Of a stretch of DNA of 64,000 bases, positions 54,627 through 64,000 are shown piece after piece. The notes beneath the pieces were generated by a model, which saw only the letters and a program-made list of their open reading frames with translations, was not told where the DNA came from and did not search any database. A program made the position numbers and the translations under genes. Positions within the stretch are counted from its first letter, which is position 1, and every line of letters begins with the position of its first letter. This DNA comes from Aaosphaeria pasadenensis (taxonomy: Eukaryota > Ascomycota > Dothideomycetes > Pleosporales): the NCBI GenBank assembly GCA_022813625.1, contig JAKLMB010000011.1:992001-1056000 (forward strand), in the 5' to 3' direction.

Positions 54627-56639
54627 GTTTGCTGGTGATTATTTTGCGCAAAAGATCTGTACGGACGTGTAGCTTTGAGATTTTAAGATATGGATAAAAT
54701 ATGTCTGAACAACGGCGCAGAATTCAATTGTGGAATCATCGAAAGATTAAGTGTCAACTCCAATGCTTGGTTCGCCCGAGATTCTCCTGTATAGGACTTC
54801 ATTGATTCCTTAAACCTTAACTTACTTGTGTGGGAGGCGGGGAAGGTAGTTGGAGAATAGGTCCAGGCGGAGTAACAGGCCGGGAATCTGCGAATGGACT
54901 GTCCATAGTAGCATATGGATTTCACAATTCGCCCATCATTGTACTTTCTTTCATAGTAAGACATATTACTTGTTGAAAAGTGAATAATCATGAGTATTCT
55001 TTGTGGATTTGTGGAGGTATTTTTCACATTCCATTTCAATATCATGACTGTGCCGACAACTACATATCTCAATCTTGATAGTATAAACTCCTATAGGTGG
55101 TATCGTCGCCATCTTAGAACATCTGTTAGGGACTTCTGAAGTCTTTACGGCTACATTCTCGCTCTCGACTGCGGACGGGTGTGCATCTTGTGCAGCGGAT
55201 GGGAGCATGATTCCTCCCCGATCCGCCCTCAACCGATGACTTTTCAGGACCACTTTAAGCAGATCTGTTAAGAGCCCACCTTAGAAGTCAGTTCTCACAA
55301 CAGGAAAGATGAGTTAAATGACCTTGACCAGATTCGGTTCTGACTGTGATAGCAAATGTCGGTGAGGACATCAATAACACCTGCCGGCCTGTAGGAATCA
55401 AGTTCAAAACGACCACCCGATCCATGATGTTCAACACACCTTACATTCACACCGTTGACAGTATCCTATGATTCGTGAGGTAGTCAACCTGGTCACCAAT
55501 GGGCTAGAGTAGAAGACTGAATCTTTCTCCACCATAGTTCTGGAGCTAGGGCCCACGAATTACTTATACTGAAGGCTATCTGAGGTTATTAGCACCCGCT
55601 CCTTATCCTCATCTTTCGCCAATTCGATCATTATTCTTCTCTTTTGGCAACTCGTATACTGTTGGCCTGAGACTCTTTGCCATTCCATAGCACTTATTCT
55701 CTAAATATAAGGAACCATAAGATTCGGCAGGTGGACCCTGACCGTGGCATCTTGAATATTTTTTCATGCATGTCTTAAAAGAATCTATCGTTATGCACAT
55801 GACGCACAATAATTCCAACGAGTCCCGCTGGTTAGAGGCACTGAATCCGAGATGGAGGTTTCCTCACGTATCACTCATTACATGTTCTGATTATCAATTT
55901 TATTTCTCCAACTACCTAGCTACCTAGCGTGCTAGCTTAAGGTTCTGAAGCTAGCTAGGTAGTGCGGGGAAATTCTTGGTGTTGGAGAAGGGCGTCACTG
56001 GCGTGATGGTTTGAGTTTGCGCTAAACAATGACTTATGACTTCGGTTTCTAGTTTCCAGCGAACGTTTCCCCAACTGCATCGACGTCCACCTCTGTAATT
56101 TTTCAACACTATTATTTTGGGATGGCTCAGCGGCGTCATAGCTATACTCAGCGGGTGGGTTGTGCTATTAGGCCAATCGGAATTACCAAACAGATATCGA
56201 TCCTCATGTACTATCTCCAGATATGATACAAAGTTATGCACACTTAAGTCGTCTCTTCCATCTGAATTCATGAGATATGTCGAGCAGGAATGGTACCCAT
56301 CAAAAGACAAAACAACTGTTTAGAACGCAGGACTGATTGCTGTATGTTAGTTGAACTTTTCAATTTCTCAATCTTACGAGACTCTAGGGCTGTCTTTGCA
56401 TGCTGAACCGCTCCGTGTTTGAAAATAACATTTACATTGGTTACGCGGACAACATCGGCTCGAACTCGGCTTTCATGAAATTTTTAATGGGTTACATACC
56501 TATCATGCACTAGGATATGGCTGACAATTCATGTTTGTTATATGACGCAATTGGAGTAAATTGAGCATTTCATGGCTACATAAATCATCATAGATCATAT
56601 TGAATCTTATCATTCATTGCCTGACTTTTACCAAAGAAA
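54627..56639. promoter_or_regulatory. Long divergent intergenic region, ALDH / QOR
   Basis: 2.0 kb with no supported gene. It holds an inverted pair of the 13-mer GGTAGTTGGAGAA (54845..54857 and, reversed, 55904..55916) and a hairpin-forming inverted repeat at 55911..55953. AT-rich toward 56,340-56,630. Confidence 0.5.
55911..55953. repeat. Inverted repeat with 12-bp arms
   Basis: The left arm ACTACCTAGCTA (55911..55922) pairs with the right arm TAGCTAGGTAGT (55942..55953) across a 19-nt loop that itself holds GCTAGC. It overlaps the 13-mer at 55904..55916. It could be a short mobile-element remnant end, a hairpin, or a binding site. Confidence 0.75.
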
Positions 56640-57729
56640 ATGGCTACTCAACGTGTGTTTCGCCTCCCGCAACGGACCTCGATCCATGACCTTACGGTCG
56701 GGGAGGAAAAGGTGCCAGAGCCCGCTGCTCATGAGGTCCTCGTTCGAATTAGGAGCGTAGCTCTTAACTTCCGCGACTTTGCTGTTTCAACTGGAAAATA
56801 CCCTTTCCCTGTCAAGGAAAATGTTGTTCCCTGCTCCGATCTAGCTGGGGAGGTTGTTGGATTAGGAAGCGCAGTGGAAGACTTCAGTGAAGGCGATAAG
56901 GTCATTGCCTCATTTGATCTCAATACCCCGTCTGGTGCTATGCAGGATTGGCTTCATAGCTTGGGAGGTGTCTACGACGGAGCTTTAAGACAGTTCATTG
57001 CACTCCCTTGCGCAGTCTTGGTCAAGGTTTCTTCTAGCACCTCGCTTGGCTTCTCTCAGCTCGCTGCTCTGGTTTGCACAGGAACTACGGCTTGGAACGC
57101 TTTGTACGGAAATATGCAGCTAAAACCAGGCCAAACAGTACTTCTCCTAGGTAATCTTTTCCAATCATGCAGAATAATTAACTTACTAACACGTTCAAGG
57201 TACTGGGGGTGTCTCGATTACTGGCCTCATCCTCGCGAAAGCGGCTGGTGCACAAACCATCATCACATCGTCTTCAGACTCTAAGCTGAAGCACGTTCAA
57301 GAGAAGTACGGCATCGACCACATAATCAACTACAAGTCAAATCCAAATTGGTCGGAGGAGGTACTTAGGATCACAGGTGGTCGAGGCGCAGACTTTATTT
57401 TTGAGAATGGTGGTGCTGGGACGATTGAACAAAGCATCAACTCCGTCGCTTATGGCGGAAACATTGCCGTCATCGGGTTTCTAGCCTCAGCTGATAAGGA
57501 TAAAATGCCTGATGTTGCAGCTTTGGCGTTGTCAAAAGGTGCAGTGGTCCGTGGAATCATGGTCGGGTCAACGGAGCACCTGAGAGAGGTGACACGGTTT
57601 GTGACGTCAAAGAATCTCCAGGTAGCCGTTGAGAAGGAGTTTGGATTTTCCAGGGAGGATGTTATCGCTGCATTTGAATATTTAGTTTCGGGCCAACATG
57701 TCGGAAAAATATGTATCAACGTAGACTAG
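56640..57729 (+). CDS. Quinone-oxidoreductase-like MDR (zinc-free)
   Basis: Two exons, 56640..57150 and 57200..57729 (346 aa), join as ..QTVLLLG/TGGVSITGLILAKAAGAQ... NAD(P)H-binding: GTGGVSITGL then TIITSSSDSKL. The N-terminal domain carries SVALNFRDFAVSTGKYP, and catalytic-zinc ligands are absent (Asn-Phe-Arg in place of Cys; CSDLAGEVVG in place of GHE), so it belongs to the zinc-independent quinone oxidoreductase/enoyl reductase side of the MDR family. It probably reduces an enone or quinone with NADPH. Divergent from the aldehyde dehydrogenase and convergent with the OYE. Confidence 0.9.
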
Positions 57730-58155
57730 AGTCTAGTTTAGCTGAACTACATCCGACTGAGCAACGCGACTCGATTGCAATCTTGTTTACTATGTGCTTC
57801 AGAAGAGAGAACTGCTATCTTTATTCGCTTTTCATACAGTGGCCTTTTTGCCGTGTTTTTTTCAGAGAAGTGACACATAATCCATTGATGGCCTCGTAGA
57901 TTAGTTTCCGATTTCGGTACCGATGGATTTCGTTATATCCACTATATAACAGATATGATGTGTTGGAAAAGGGCGTAGAAGTAATTGTAACAACAATTTC
58001 GATCATTGATTTTAAGTTATCATGACAGGCAATACAGCACCGAGTTACTCAATCATGTATGTAACTCAACACATCATTCCTAGCTGTATATGTAATCTTT
58101 GCTCGTGCTGCCCAGTTCAGATACCCATCTCGTTTATCTACAATATGTCAGTACA
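57730..58155. other. Convergent intergenic region
   Basis: 426 bp AT-rich 3' flank shared by the quinone-oxidoreductase-like gene (+) and OYE (-). No gene seen. Confidence 0.5.
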
Positions 58156-59524
58156 TCAGTAAATGAGTTCGCCTATGCACTTACCATTCATACGCCATTT
58201 GTACCACCAATATTCGTCCCCGGGCTGCTCTTGATATATTTCAGCTGCACGCCCAGATGTCAATCTATCAACATAATCTGGGTTGTACAAAAGCGGTCTA
58301 CCAATGACAACAGCGTCCATCTTTCCGTCTTGTATCCACTGATCCGCTTCCTCTGGAGTAAATGCTGTATTGCCGAAAAGTGGAGTGTTTTTAAGAATAG
58401 GACGTAAATATGCGATGGGATCCCATTCGACAGCTCGCGGCTTTCCACCAATCATTGGGTCATATGAAGCCCACCATCTCATCACTTGCACATATGCCAG
58501 ACCTAGTTTCTCGAGCTCATTACAGAAGGTCCCGTACGTTTCCTTCGCTTTTTCTATCGAGGGATTCCCATGCTCGTCTAACTCCCCCATGTCGTTGTAA
58601 CCACCACAAGGAGCAATTTTGATGCCGATCCGACTGTAAGGGAAGTGTTTGGTAAGTGCCTTGAGAATTGTGAACGAGAATCTCATTCTGTTGTGAATTG
58701 ATCCTCCGAACTCGTCACTGCGTTTGTTGCTATGCGATTCAAGAAATTGCATAGGCAAATATCCATTCGCCTAGCGTGGAGATCCGTTAGTTTTTAGAGC
58801 TGTTCATCGGCCCAAAAGGAAAGAGCTCACATTATGAATTTCGACACCATCGAATCCAGCTTCTTTGGCACACTTCGTAGCATGTTCATAAAGACCGACA
58901 TACTCGTACGGATCTTTGATTGGTGTTGGTGTCACATATCCTGGAGCGCCCGGTACGTTGCGAAACTTCCCGCCCCTTGCAGCCACATCTGACGGCCCTG
59001 GAACTGGCTGATTGATAGAACGCTGCACCCTAGTGCCTGGATGGGCGACGCGTCCAACATGATGCAGTTGACAAAAGATAAGACCGCCACGTTCGTGCAC
59101 GGCATCGGTCACTTTCTTCCATCCAGCAACCTGTTCAAATCACACAGTTGGTATCTCCGCTTTGTTTATGGCGAATTGTAGGGTACGAGACAGACTTACG
59201 TGTTCCGCTGTATATATTCCTGGCATGTAGGTCCATTCGGTTCCTTGAGGACAGATCAATGCGGCTTCCGAGATCTTTTCAAGAATGTTTAGTATGAGCG
59301 CAAGTCGTTGAATACAAAGGTTCACACAAAGAATCGCTTACAATGAGGCCGCATCCCGCACGCTCTGTATAATATGGAACATGAAGATTTGCTCGTGGAA
59401 TGCTATCACGGTTTCGAGTTAAAGACGCCATCACTACTCTGTTCTCCAACTGGAGATCGCCCACGCGGAGAGGCTGAAGCAGGTGATGAAATCCATTGTC
59501 GTGAGTGCTCGATGTGGTAGGCAT
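58156..59524 (-). CDS. Old Yellow Enzyme family NADH:flavin oxidoreductase
   Basis: FMN ene-reductase acting on alpha,beta-unsaturated carbonyls. Four or five exons on the minus strand; ATG at 59524 (MPTTSSTHDN), then LLQPLRVGDLQLENRVVMASLTRNR, SEAALICPQGTEW, the active-site pair in CQLHHVGRVAHP and GFDGVEIHN, and after a further intron NGYLPMQFLESHSNKRSDEFGGSIHNRMRF (the hallmark OYE block). The C-terminal half has FMN-phosphate-binding GRPLLYNPD. The C-terminus is read to the TAA at 58156; the last ~10 codons (after WRMNG) could instead be removed by an intron. It shares a divergent promoter with the second alcohol dehydrogenase. Confidence 0.88.
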
Positions 59525-59931
59525 TGTTGAAACAGCAGCTTCTGGATGTTCACGATGGAGAAGAGGAGGACAGTTCGAATACTCTATGTATATCACTTAA
59601 GGACATCGCTTGGCAGTCTAATCATGGGAGTGAATTGGTAATCGCCCAATGGGCGAAATCCACGCTAAGGGAAACCTTGAACTCGTTGTTCTCACACCCT
59701 TTTGGAGACTAGTTGGAACATTTGGATGTCTCCAACTATTCCCCAACGTGTGACGTTGATAGTTGGCTTCCCCACTCGGGCACTTCTACATTTTCTTTCG
59801 TTGCAATTGAGGCTATTAATAATATTCGAGGACATTCTTCCCTTGCGTGTCTGAAAATCGTTGTACCTATTTCTTTACTCTCCATTACTTTCTCCGGTAC
59901 TGGTGCCTTGAGATCTTTATTGCGTTACACG
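59525..59931. promoter_or_regulatory. Divergent OYE / ADH promoter with nested dyads
   Basis: 407 bp. CCAACTAT (59732..59739) and ATAGTTGG (59759..59766) form a perfect inverted repeat around a second dyad, AACGT-GTG-ACGTT (59745..59757). A further AGTTGGA lies at 59711..59717, facing TCCAACT at 59731..59737. The dyads lie about midway between the two start codons, as expected for a shared operator. Confidence 0.6.
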
Positions 59932-61278
59932 ATGTCGTTGACACGCAGACCATCTACTATGCGCGCAGTCATCTTCAAGGGTGTTGGGGAAGTGATGGTC
60001 GAGCAACGCCCCAGTCCCGTCATACATGACCCCAAAGATTGCATTCTGAGAGTGAAGTCTGCGGCTCTTTGCGGCAGCGACCTCCACTTTTATCGGGGCC
60101 ATATGAAAATTCCCACCGATTTCATAATCGGCCACGAATTTGTCGGCGTGGTGGATGAAGTAGGTCCCGACGTGAAGGATTTCCAAGTAGGGGATGTGGT
60201 CGTGGTAGGTACATTTCCATCTAGATACAGATCGCAAACGGTTGAGGCAATGTAAACAAAGAACTGGCATCTAAGCATTACGCTATGTAACTAGAAATCT
60301 ATTAAAGCTTCTGTTATCTTGGCTGACGATATGTCTTTAGGTGCCATTTTTCACGGCCTGCGGTAAATGCTTCTATTGCAAGCGGAAACAGTCAAGCCGC
60401 TGCACTGAAGGCAAATTATTTGGCAATAGCCAAAGTTCAAACAGTATTGCTGGGGGGCAGGCAGACTATGTCCTTGTCCCGAATGCTGACACGACGATGG
60501 TTCTGGCTCCCACCACAATTTCAGAAGACCTGCTAGTACTCATGGCAGACATCTTCCCGACTGGGTATGTTTCAATTCCCTTATATGTTCATCCATTCCT
60601 ACAAGATAGCTGAAGATTTCTGCTGACGAAGACGAGCAGTTATTTCGCTGCTGCCCGGTTTTTGAGGAACTTGCCATCTGAGCAGCGCAAAGAAGTTGTT
60701 GTTTCAGTCATAGGGTGCGGCCCTGTGGGTCTATGCGCTATCGCTTCTGCACTCACAATGTGCAATACAGTCTATGCCATTGATACAGTACCCGATCGAT
60801 TGAACGAAGCGAGCCAGCTAGGTGCTATTCCATTGCAACTGGATTCCAACCCCGCAGATACTATTAGGAAGGCGACCGGAGGACGAGGAGCAGACGTTGT
60901 TCTAGAGATTGTCGGCAATGCCGGCGCTCTCGAGCTAGCAATTGACATTGCCCGGCCGTTCGCGTCCATTAGCTCAGCGGGAGTTCATTCTTCAACGTTA
61001 CAACTGCATGGGCCACAGCTGTATGGAAAGAATCTGACTCTGGCGTTTGGTAGATGCCCGGTCCGCAGCATCTTTGAAGAGGCTTTGGATGTTCTAGTCC
61101 AAGTTGGTGATAAATTGCATTTCTTGTGTGGTACTAAGATGAAGCTCGAAGATGCTCAAAAGGCATATGACCTGTTCGAAACAAGGAAGGTAAGCACATA
61201 CAAATACAGTTCTACACAGAATTTGAACGGCATACTGAACTCGTACAGGTTCATAAAGTTATCTTTAAACTCGACTGA
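59932..61278 (+). CDS. Zinc-dependent MDR alcohol/polyol dehydrogenase
   Basis: Four exons: 59932..60204, 60341..60564, 60640..61189 and 61249..61278 (358 aa). The tiny last exon gives RKVHKVIFKLD. Zinc chemistry is complete: the catalytic Cys in ALCGSDLHFYRG, GHE in IIGHEFVG; structural Cys in ACGKCFYCKRKQSSRC. The cofactor motif is GCGPVGLCAI followed by AIDTVPDR, with Asp favouring NAD+. GSDLHFY and the loop spacing resemble glutathione-independent formaldehyde or sorbitol-type dehydrogenases, but the substrate is unknown. The start at 59932 (MSLTRRPSTMRAVIF) could instead be 59959 (MRAVIF). Divergent from OYE. Confidence 0.92.
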
Positions 61279-61767
61279 TAGCTCTGCGCTTTGATTGATA
61301 GTGTCAATGATGGATAATTCAATGGTATAAATGGCATCAATTCGCAATGCTATTACAGAATGGCTGAAATTTGTCTTTGAATCATCTAGAATACGGTTTC
61401 GAAGATAAATAGTACTCAATCTTACGATATATCGTCGCTCCAGTTGTGTTTCATATAAGTTATGTATTCATATTCATTCTCGCAGCTTACAGTGCTGCAT
61501 TGAGTCAGAAAGAGGTGGCCATCGATTTCAAGGGGCACTCTCATTAGTAATTACAAGCAGGTGATTTCAATTTTCCATGCTCGGTGGAATTTCTCTATCG
61601 ATTGCCACCTGACGAATATGACAACCAACCCATCCCTGAAAGTCGCTAGATCCTATGCAACCTCTCGCACACTGTTGCCCTGAACTCTTTAATTCAGGTG
61701 ACATATCGTGACGGCATGATTATTATTGGGTCATTCTTGAAGGTTGTATATATTATGAAAAGAAGAT
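61279..61767. other. Convergent intergenic region
   Basis: 489 bp AT-rich 3' flank shared by the alcohol dehydrogenase (+) and lactonase-like gene (-). No gene seen. Confidence 0.5.
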
Positions 61768-63144
61768 CTATGTGATCGTGTCATCGATATCTCGGAACGA
61801 AACATCGTTAGGATCCATAATCATTTGGTTTCCGTTCCTCATCAAGCCGGATACTAACTTCTTTCTTCCCGGCTTCCCCATCCTCGGTAATTCATTGAGG
61901 AATCCCCAGAAAGTGTTATCTTTGTACCCCTTCGTTTTCCAGTCAGATATATCCTCGTTGGGTGCGAAGTTTAGCAAAGGCAAGACGTCAAAAAGCGCGG
62001 AGTCATGCGCCAAGAGAATGAAGATGTTAGGGTCAGCATCTAGCTCTTCGAGACTTCTGATACTGTTTTCTGCTACCTCTGGACAGATGTAGGCACTGTC
62101 CTTGAGCCGAGTTACCTTGTAGAAAGGCATGCGGCGGGCATCCCATTCTTCGTTGGTCTGGCTTACGTTTGTTGCGAAAGGATTCAAGGTAGTAAAAACA
62201 GAACAGGGACATGGACGAGGAAATGATTCGTCGAGTTGACGATCGGGGATGATTTCTGGCATTGGTGACGCGAATGTAGGCCGAAAGGTTCCAGGGAAGT
62301 GGCAACAGTCCCCACCAAGGAACACAAAGGTGTCGTGAGTTGTTCGTGCGAATCCGCAAATGTGTCCAATCGCATGCTAGAAACGATGATAAGTTAGCCC
62401 GAACTGGTGGGAACGAGAGTGTGGAGCGTTTCCGACTCACACCAGGGACGTCGAGTATGTAAAAGGAGCCGTCTCCGAAGTAGTCGTGCGCACGAAAATC
62501 GCCGATGCGAAGTTTGCTCTCTTCAAATGTAATTTCGTTAATGAAATGACCTCTGTGTTTGATTTGGTTAGCTCTATGTCTCATGTATGAGGGAAATATT
62601 GACATACTCCAGATCACTGCTAAGTAATACACCGTTTGGGTCCTTGGGCCAGCCAGGACAAAAGTTGGCTTTGAAGCCAGGACCAACCACGATATCTGTC
62701 GCTGAATCATACTTCGAGCCATCTCCAATATGATCCCAATGCCAATGACTCCAGACGATCGCATCTATGAACCACACCAGTCAATGGGAGAAGACATTTT
62801 GTATTAGGATCGAAAATTCACCGCATACCTAATGAATTCAGAGGTACGCCCGCCTCTACTAGGATCTCGTCCACTCCTTTTTCAACTTGAAGTGCTGGAA
62901 CTTGACTACCGATCATGCGCCTGGTGACCAACGGACCATTCCAGTAATCCTTTCTTGAACCACAGTCGAACAAGATTCTTTTGTTCTGTGCCTCATTATC
63001 GATGAGAAAGCACATCGTCTTCAAGTTGAGTAACTCATGCCCGGGAATTACAGGACGAACAAAGGCTTCAGAATTGCACACCATTTCGGTCGTAGTGTCT
63101 ATCGCTCGCACTCGCACTGTATTGAGGCCGGTTGGAATGTTCAT
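61768..63144 (-). CDS. Metallo-beta-lactamase-fold hydrolase, AHL-lactonase-like
   Basis: Four exons; the first is 63144..62829 and joins in phase at ..VPLNSL/DAIVWSHWHWDHIGD. This gives the HxHxDH dinuclear-metal motif (H112, H114, D116, H117). Further ligands: His in VPGHAIGH, Asp in FLGGDCCHFPG, and His in LLAHDSALF. The N-terminus (CFLIDNEAQNKRILFDCGSRKD) and late HDSALF match the AHL-lactonase/AttM branch, whose members open homoserine and gamma-butyrolactones; fungal relatives also open lactams such as benzoxazolinone. ATG 63144 (MNIPTGLNTVRVRAID) is preferred over 63180. No signal peptide, so cytosolic. Divergent from an MFS transporter. Confidence 0.9.
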
Positions 63145-63786
63145 TGTGCCTGGATTAAGGAAAGGCTTTTTCGATAGCACTTTCTACCTGGCACAGATTG
63201 ATTGCTTTTCACCAAGAGATCTGATATGACCTGTGACAGACACACGCCCAAGTAGGTGACAAGTGTTTGGATGGTTAAGATGATTTACTCATTTGTTTCA
63301 CTACGATAGTGGCATTGACTATTACTAATAGGCGTAGTACCCTGACTGACAATTGGGCCATACTTTCAGGTGCATGAGGGGTAAGGGAGCAGATTAACAG
63401 AAGTCCAAAAATTAAGTGCCTCTCCGGTTGTAGCTGGGGACGAGCATTCCCCGCGTGAGCTGGTTGTTTCGACATGTGGCAGCGTCCAGAGGCCGAAGGC
63501 CCCGAAGTGTTCTTGGGAGAGGGGAGGTTTTGGGGGTTTGTAGAGCGGCGAGTGCTTGATTCCCCGCTTCCGACGAGGTGCTCTAGACCACCTATTACCC
63601 CAACCGCCAATGTTACTACACTAAGAATTTCCCCAGATTACCCCAATCGATGCTTCGCGTGTTTCATCAACGCCAGACTTCCGTATACGGGGCATAATGG
63701 ATACATATATTCCTTGAGTACAATGACCATGATATTCCAGAATGCCAATCTGATCATAGTTAACTTGAGAAACTTGAACAGAAACA
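63145..63786. promoter_or_regulatory. Divergent promoter region, lactonase-like / MFS
   Basis: 642 bp. Includes a TTCCCCAGATTACCCCAA run (~63,638) and a G-rich AGGGGAGGTTTTGGGGG run (~63,519). The AGTTGG motif shared by the rest of the cluster was not found here. Confidence 0.5.
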
Positions 63787-64000
63787 ATGGCAACGGGATC
63801 ATTCTACAATTTCTTACTCGTCTTTTTCGTCGCGTTGGGTTCCTTTACTTATGGTTTCAATTCGGCCATCATCGGATCCGTATTGGGTTTGCCATCCTTT
63901 TTTAAACATTTCGATCTGGACCTGGAGGGGGCAAATGTAGAGAAAACTAATAGGATAATTGGAGGTACGTGAGCTCAGATAGCAAATCTGGCTCCTCAAC
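63787..64000 (+). CDS. MFS sugar-type transporter, first exon (3' end outside window)
   Basis: Exon 1 (63787..63964) encodes MATGSFYNFLLVFFVALGSFTYGFNSAIIGSVLGLPSFFKHFDLDLEG.., with TM1 and the GFNSAIIGSVLGLPSF segment typical of the fungal hexose/polyol transporter branch (YGxDxGVxGG-like position). It ends at GGAG/GTACGT, an intron donor still open at the window end. Divergent from the lactonase-like gene, so it may import the substrate of the cluster. Substrate not inferable from this fragment. Confidence 0.8.

Noticed and set aside
51408..64000. Secondary-metabolite biosynthetic cluster
   Set aside because: No polyketide synthase, NRPS, terpene cyclase or prenyltransferase is present within the window; a catabolic role fits better, though the cluster may continue beyond base 64,000.

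Overview
The window is nuclear DNA of a filamentous ascomycete (Pezizomycotina). Genes lie on both strands and are split by short introns, mostly 45-110 nt, with GTAAGT-like donors, CTRAC-type branch sites and YAG acceptors. The proteins are typical of this group: an NmrA nitrogen regulator, a multi-intron SPO11, a CAF-1 large subunit, a siderophore transporter and secreted GH1/GH2/GH43 enzymes. No rRNA, tRNA, CRISPR array or intact transposon was seen. Exon boundaries were read by eye from splice signals and frame continuity.

Layout. 0-9 kb: 5' part of a GID7/WDR26-like gene (-), a secreted GH1 beta-glucosidase (-), a SET/NAP histone chaperone (-) and, divergent from it, an unnamed protein with a possible nucleotidyltransferase motif (+). 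9-20 kb: a short tandem repeat, an L-asparaginase with a C-terminal ankyrin segment (+), a 4.4 kb gene-poor tract, nmrA (+) and mitochondrial ribosomal protein bL19m (+). 20-30 kb: an F-box protein (-), an acyl-CoA dehydrogenase (+), a siderophore-type MFS transporter with ten exons (+), a stretch that may be a decayed gene, and a CorA-like membrane protein (+). 30-33 kb: a protein kinase with an unrecognised C-terminal extension (-), ending 11 bp from the CorA-like gene. 34-39 kb: secreted exo-beta-glucosaminidase (GH2) and GH43 enzymes (+). 39-51 kb: housekeeping and meiotic genes, namely YJU2 (-), APC/C subunit Cut9/Cdc16 (+), a serine-rich orphan (-), SPO11 (-), CAF-1 large subunit (+) and a three-exon unknown (-).

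51.4-64 kb is the most system-like region. It has seven genes with no backbone synthase: a Zn-type alcohol dehydrogenase, a succinate-semialdehyde-type aldehyde dehydrogenase, a quinone-oxidoreductase-like MDR, an Old Yellow Enzyme, a second Zn alcohol dehydrogenase, an AHL-lactonase-like metallo-beta-lactamase and the start of an MFS sugar-type transporter. Three of the gene pairs are divergent. The set of functions (uptake, lactone opening, alcohol oxidation, semialdehyde oxidation, ene reduction) suggests a catabolic cluster for a lactone or butenolide-like compound, formally like the bacterial gamma-butyrolactone (blc/att) route. The intergenic regions upstream of the first five genes share an AGTTGG-type motif, and one has nested dyads. 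The pathway assignment is inference.
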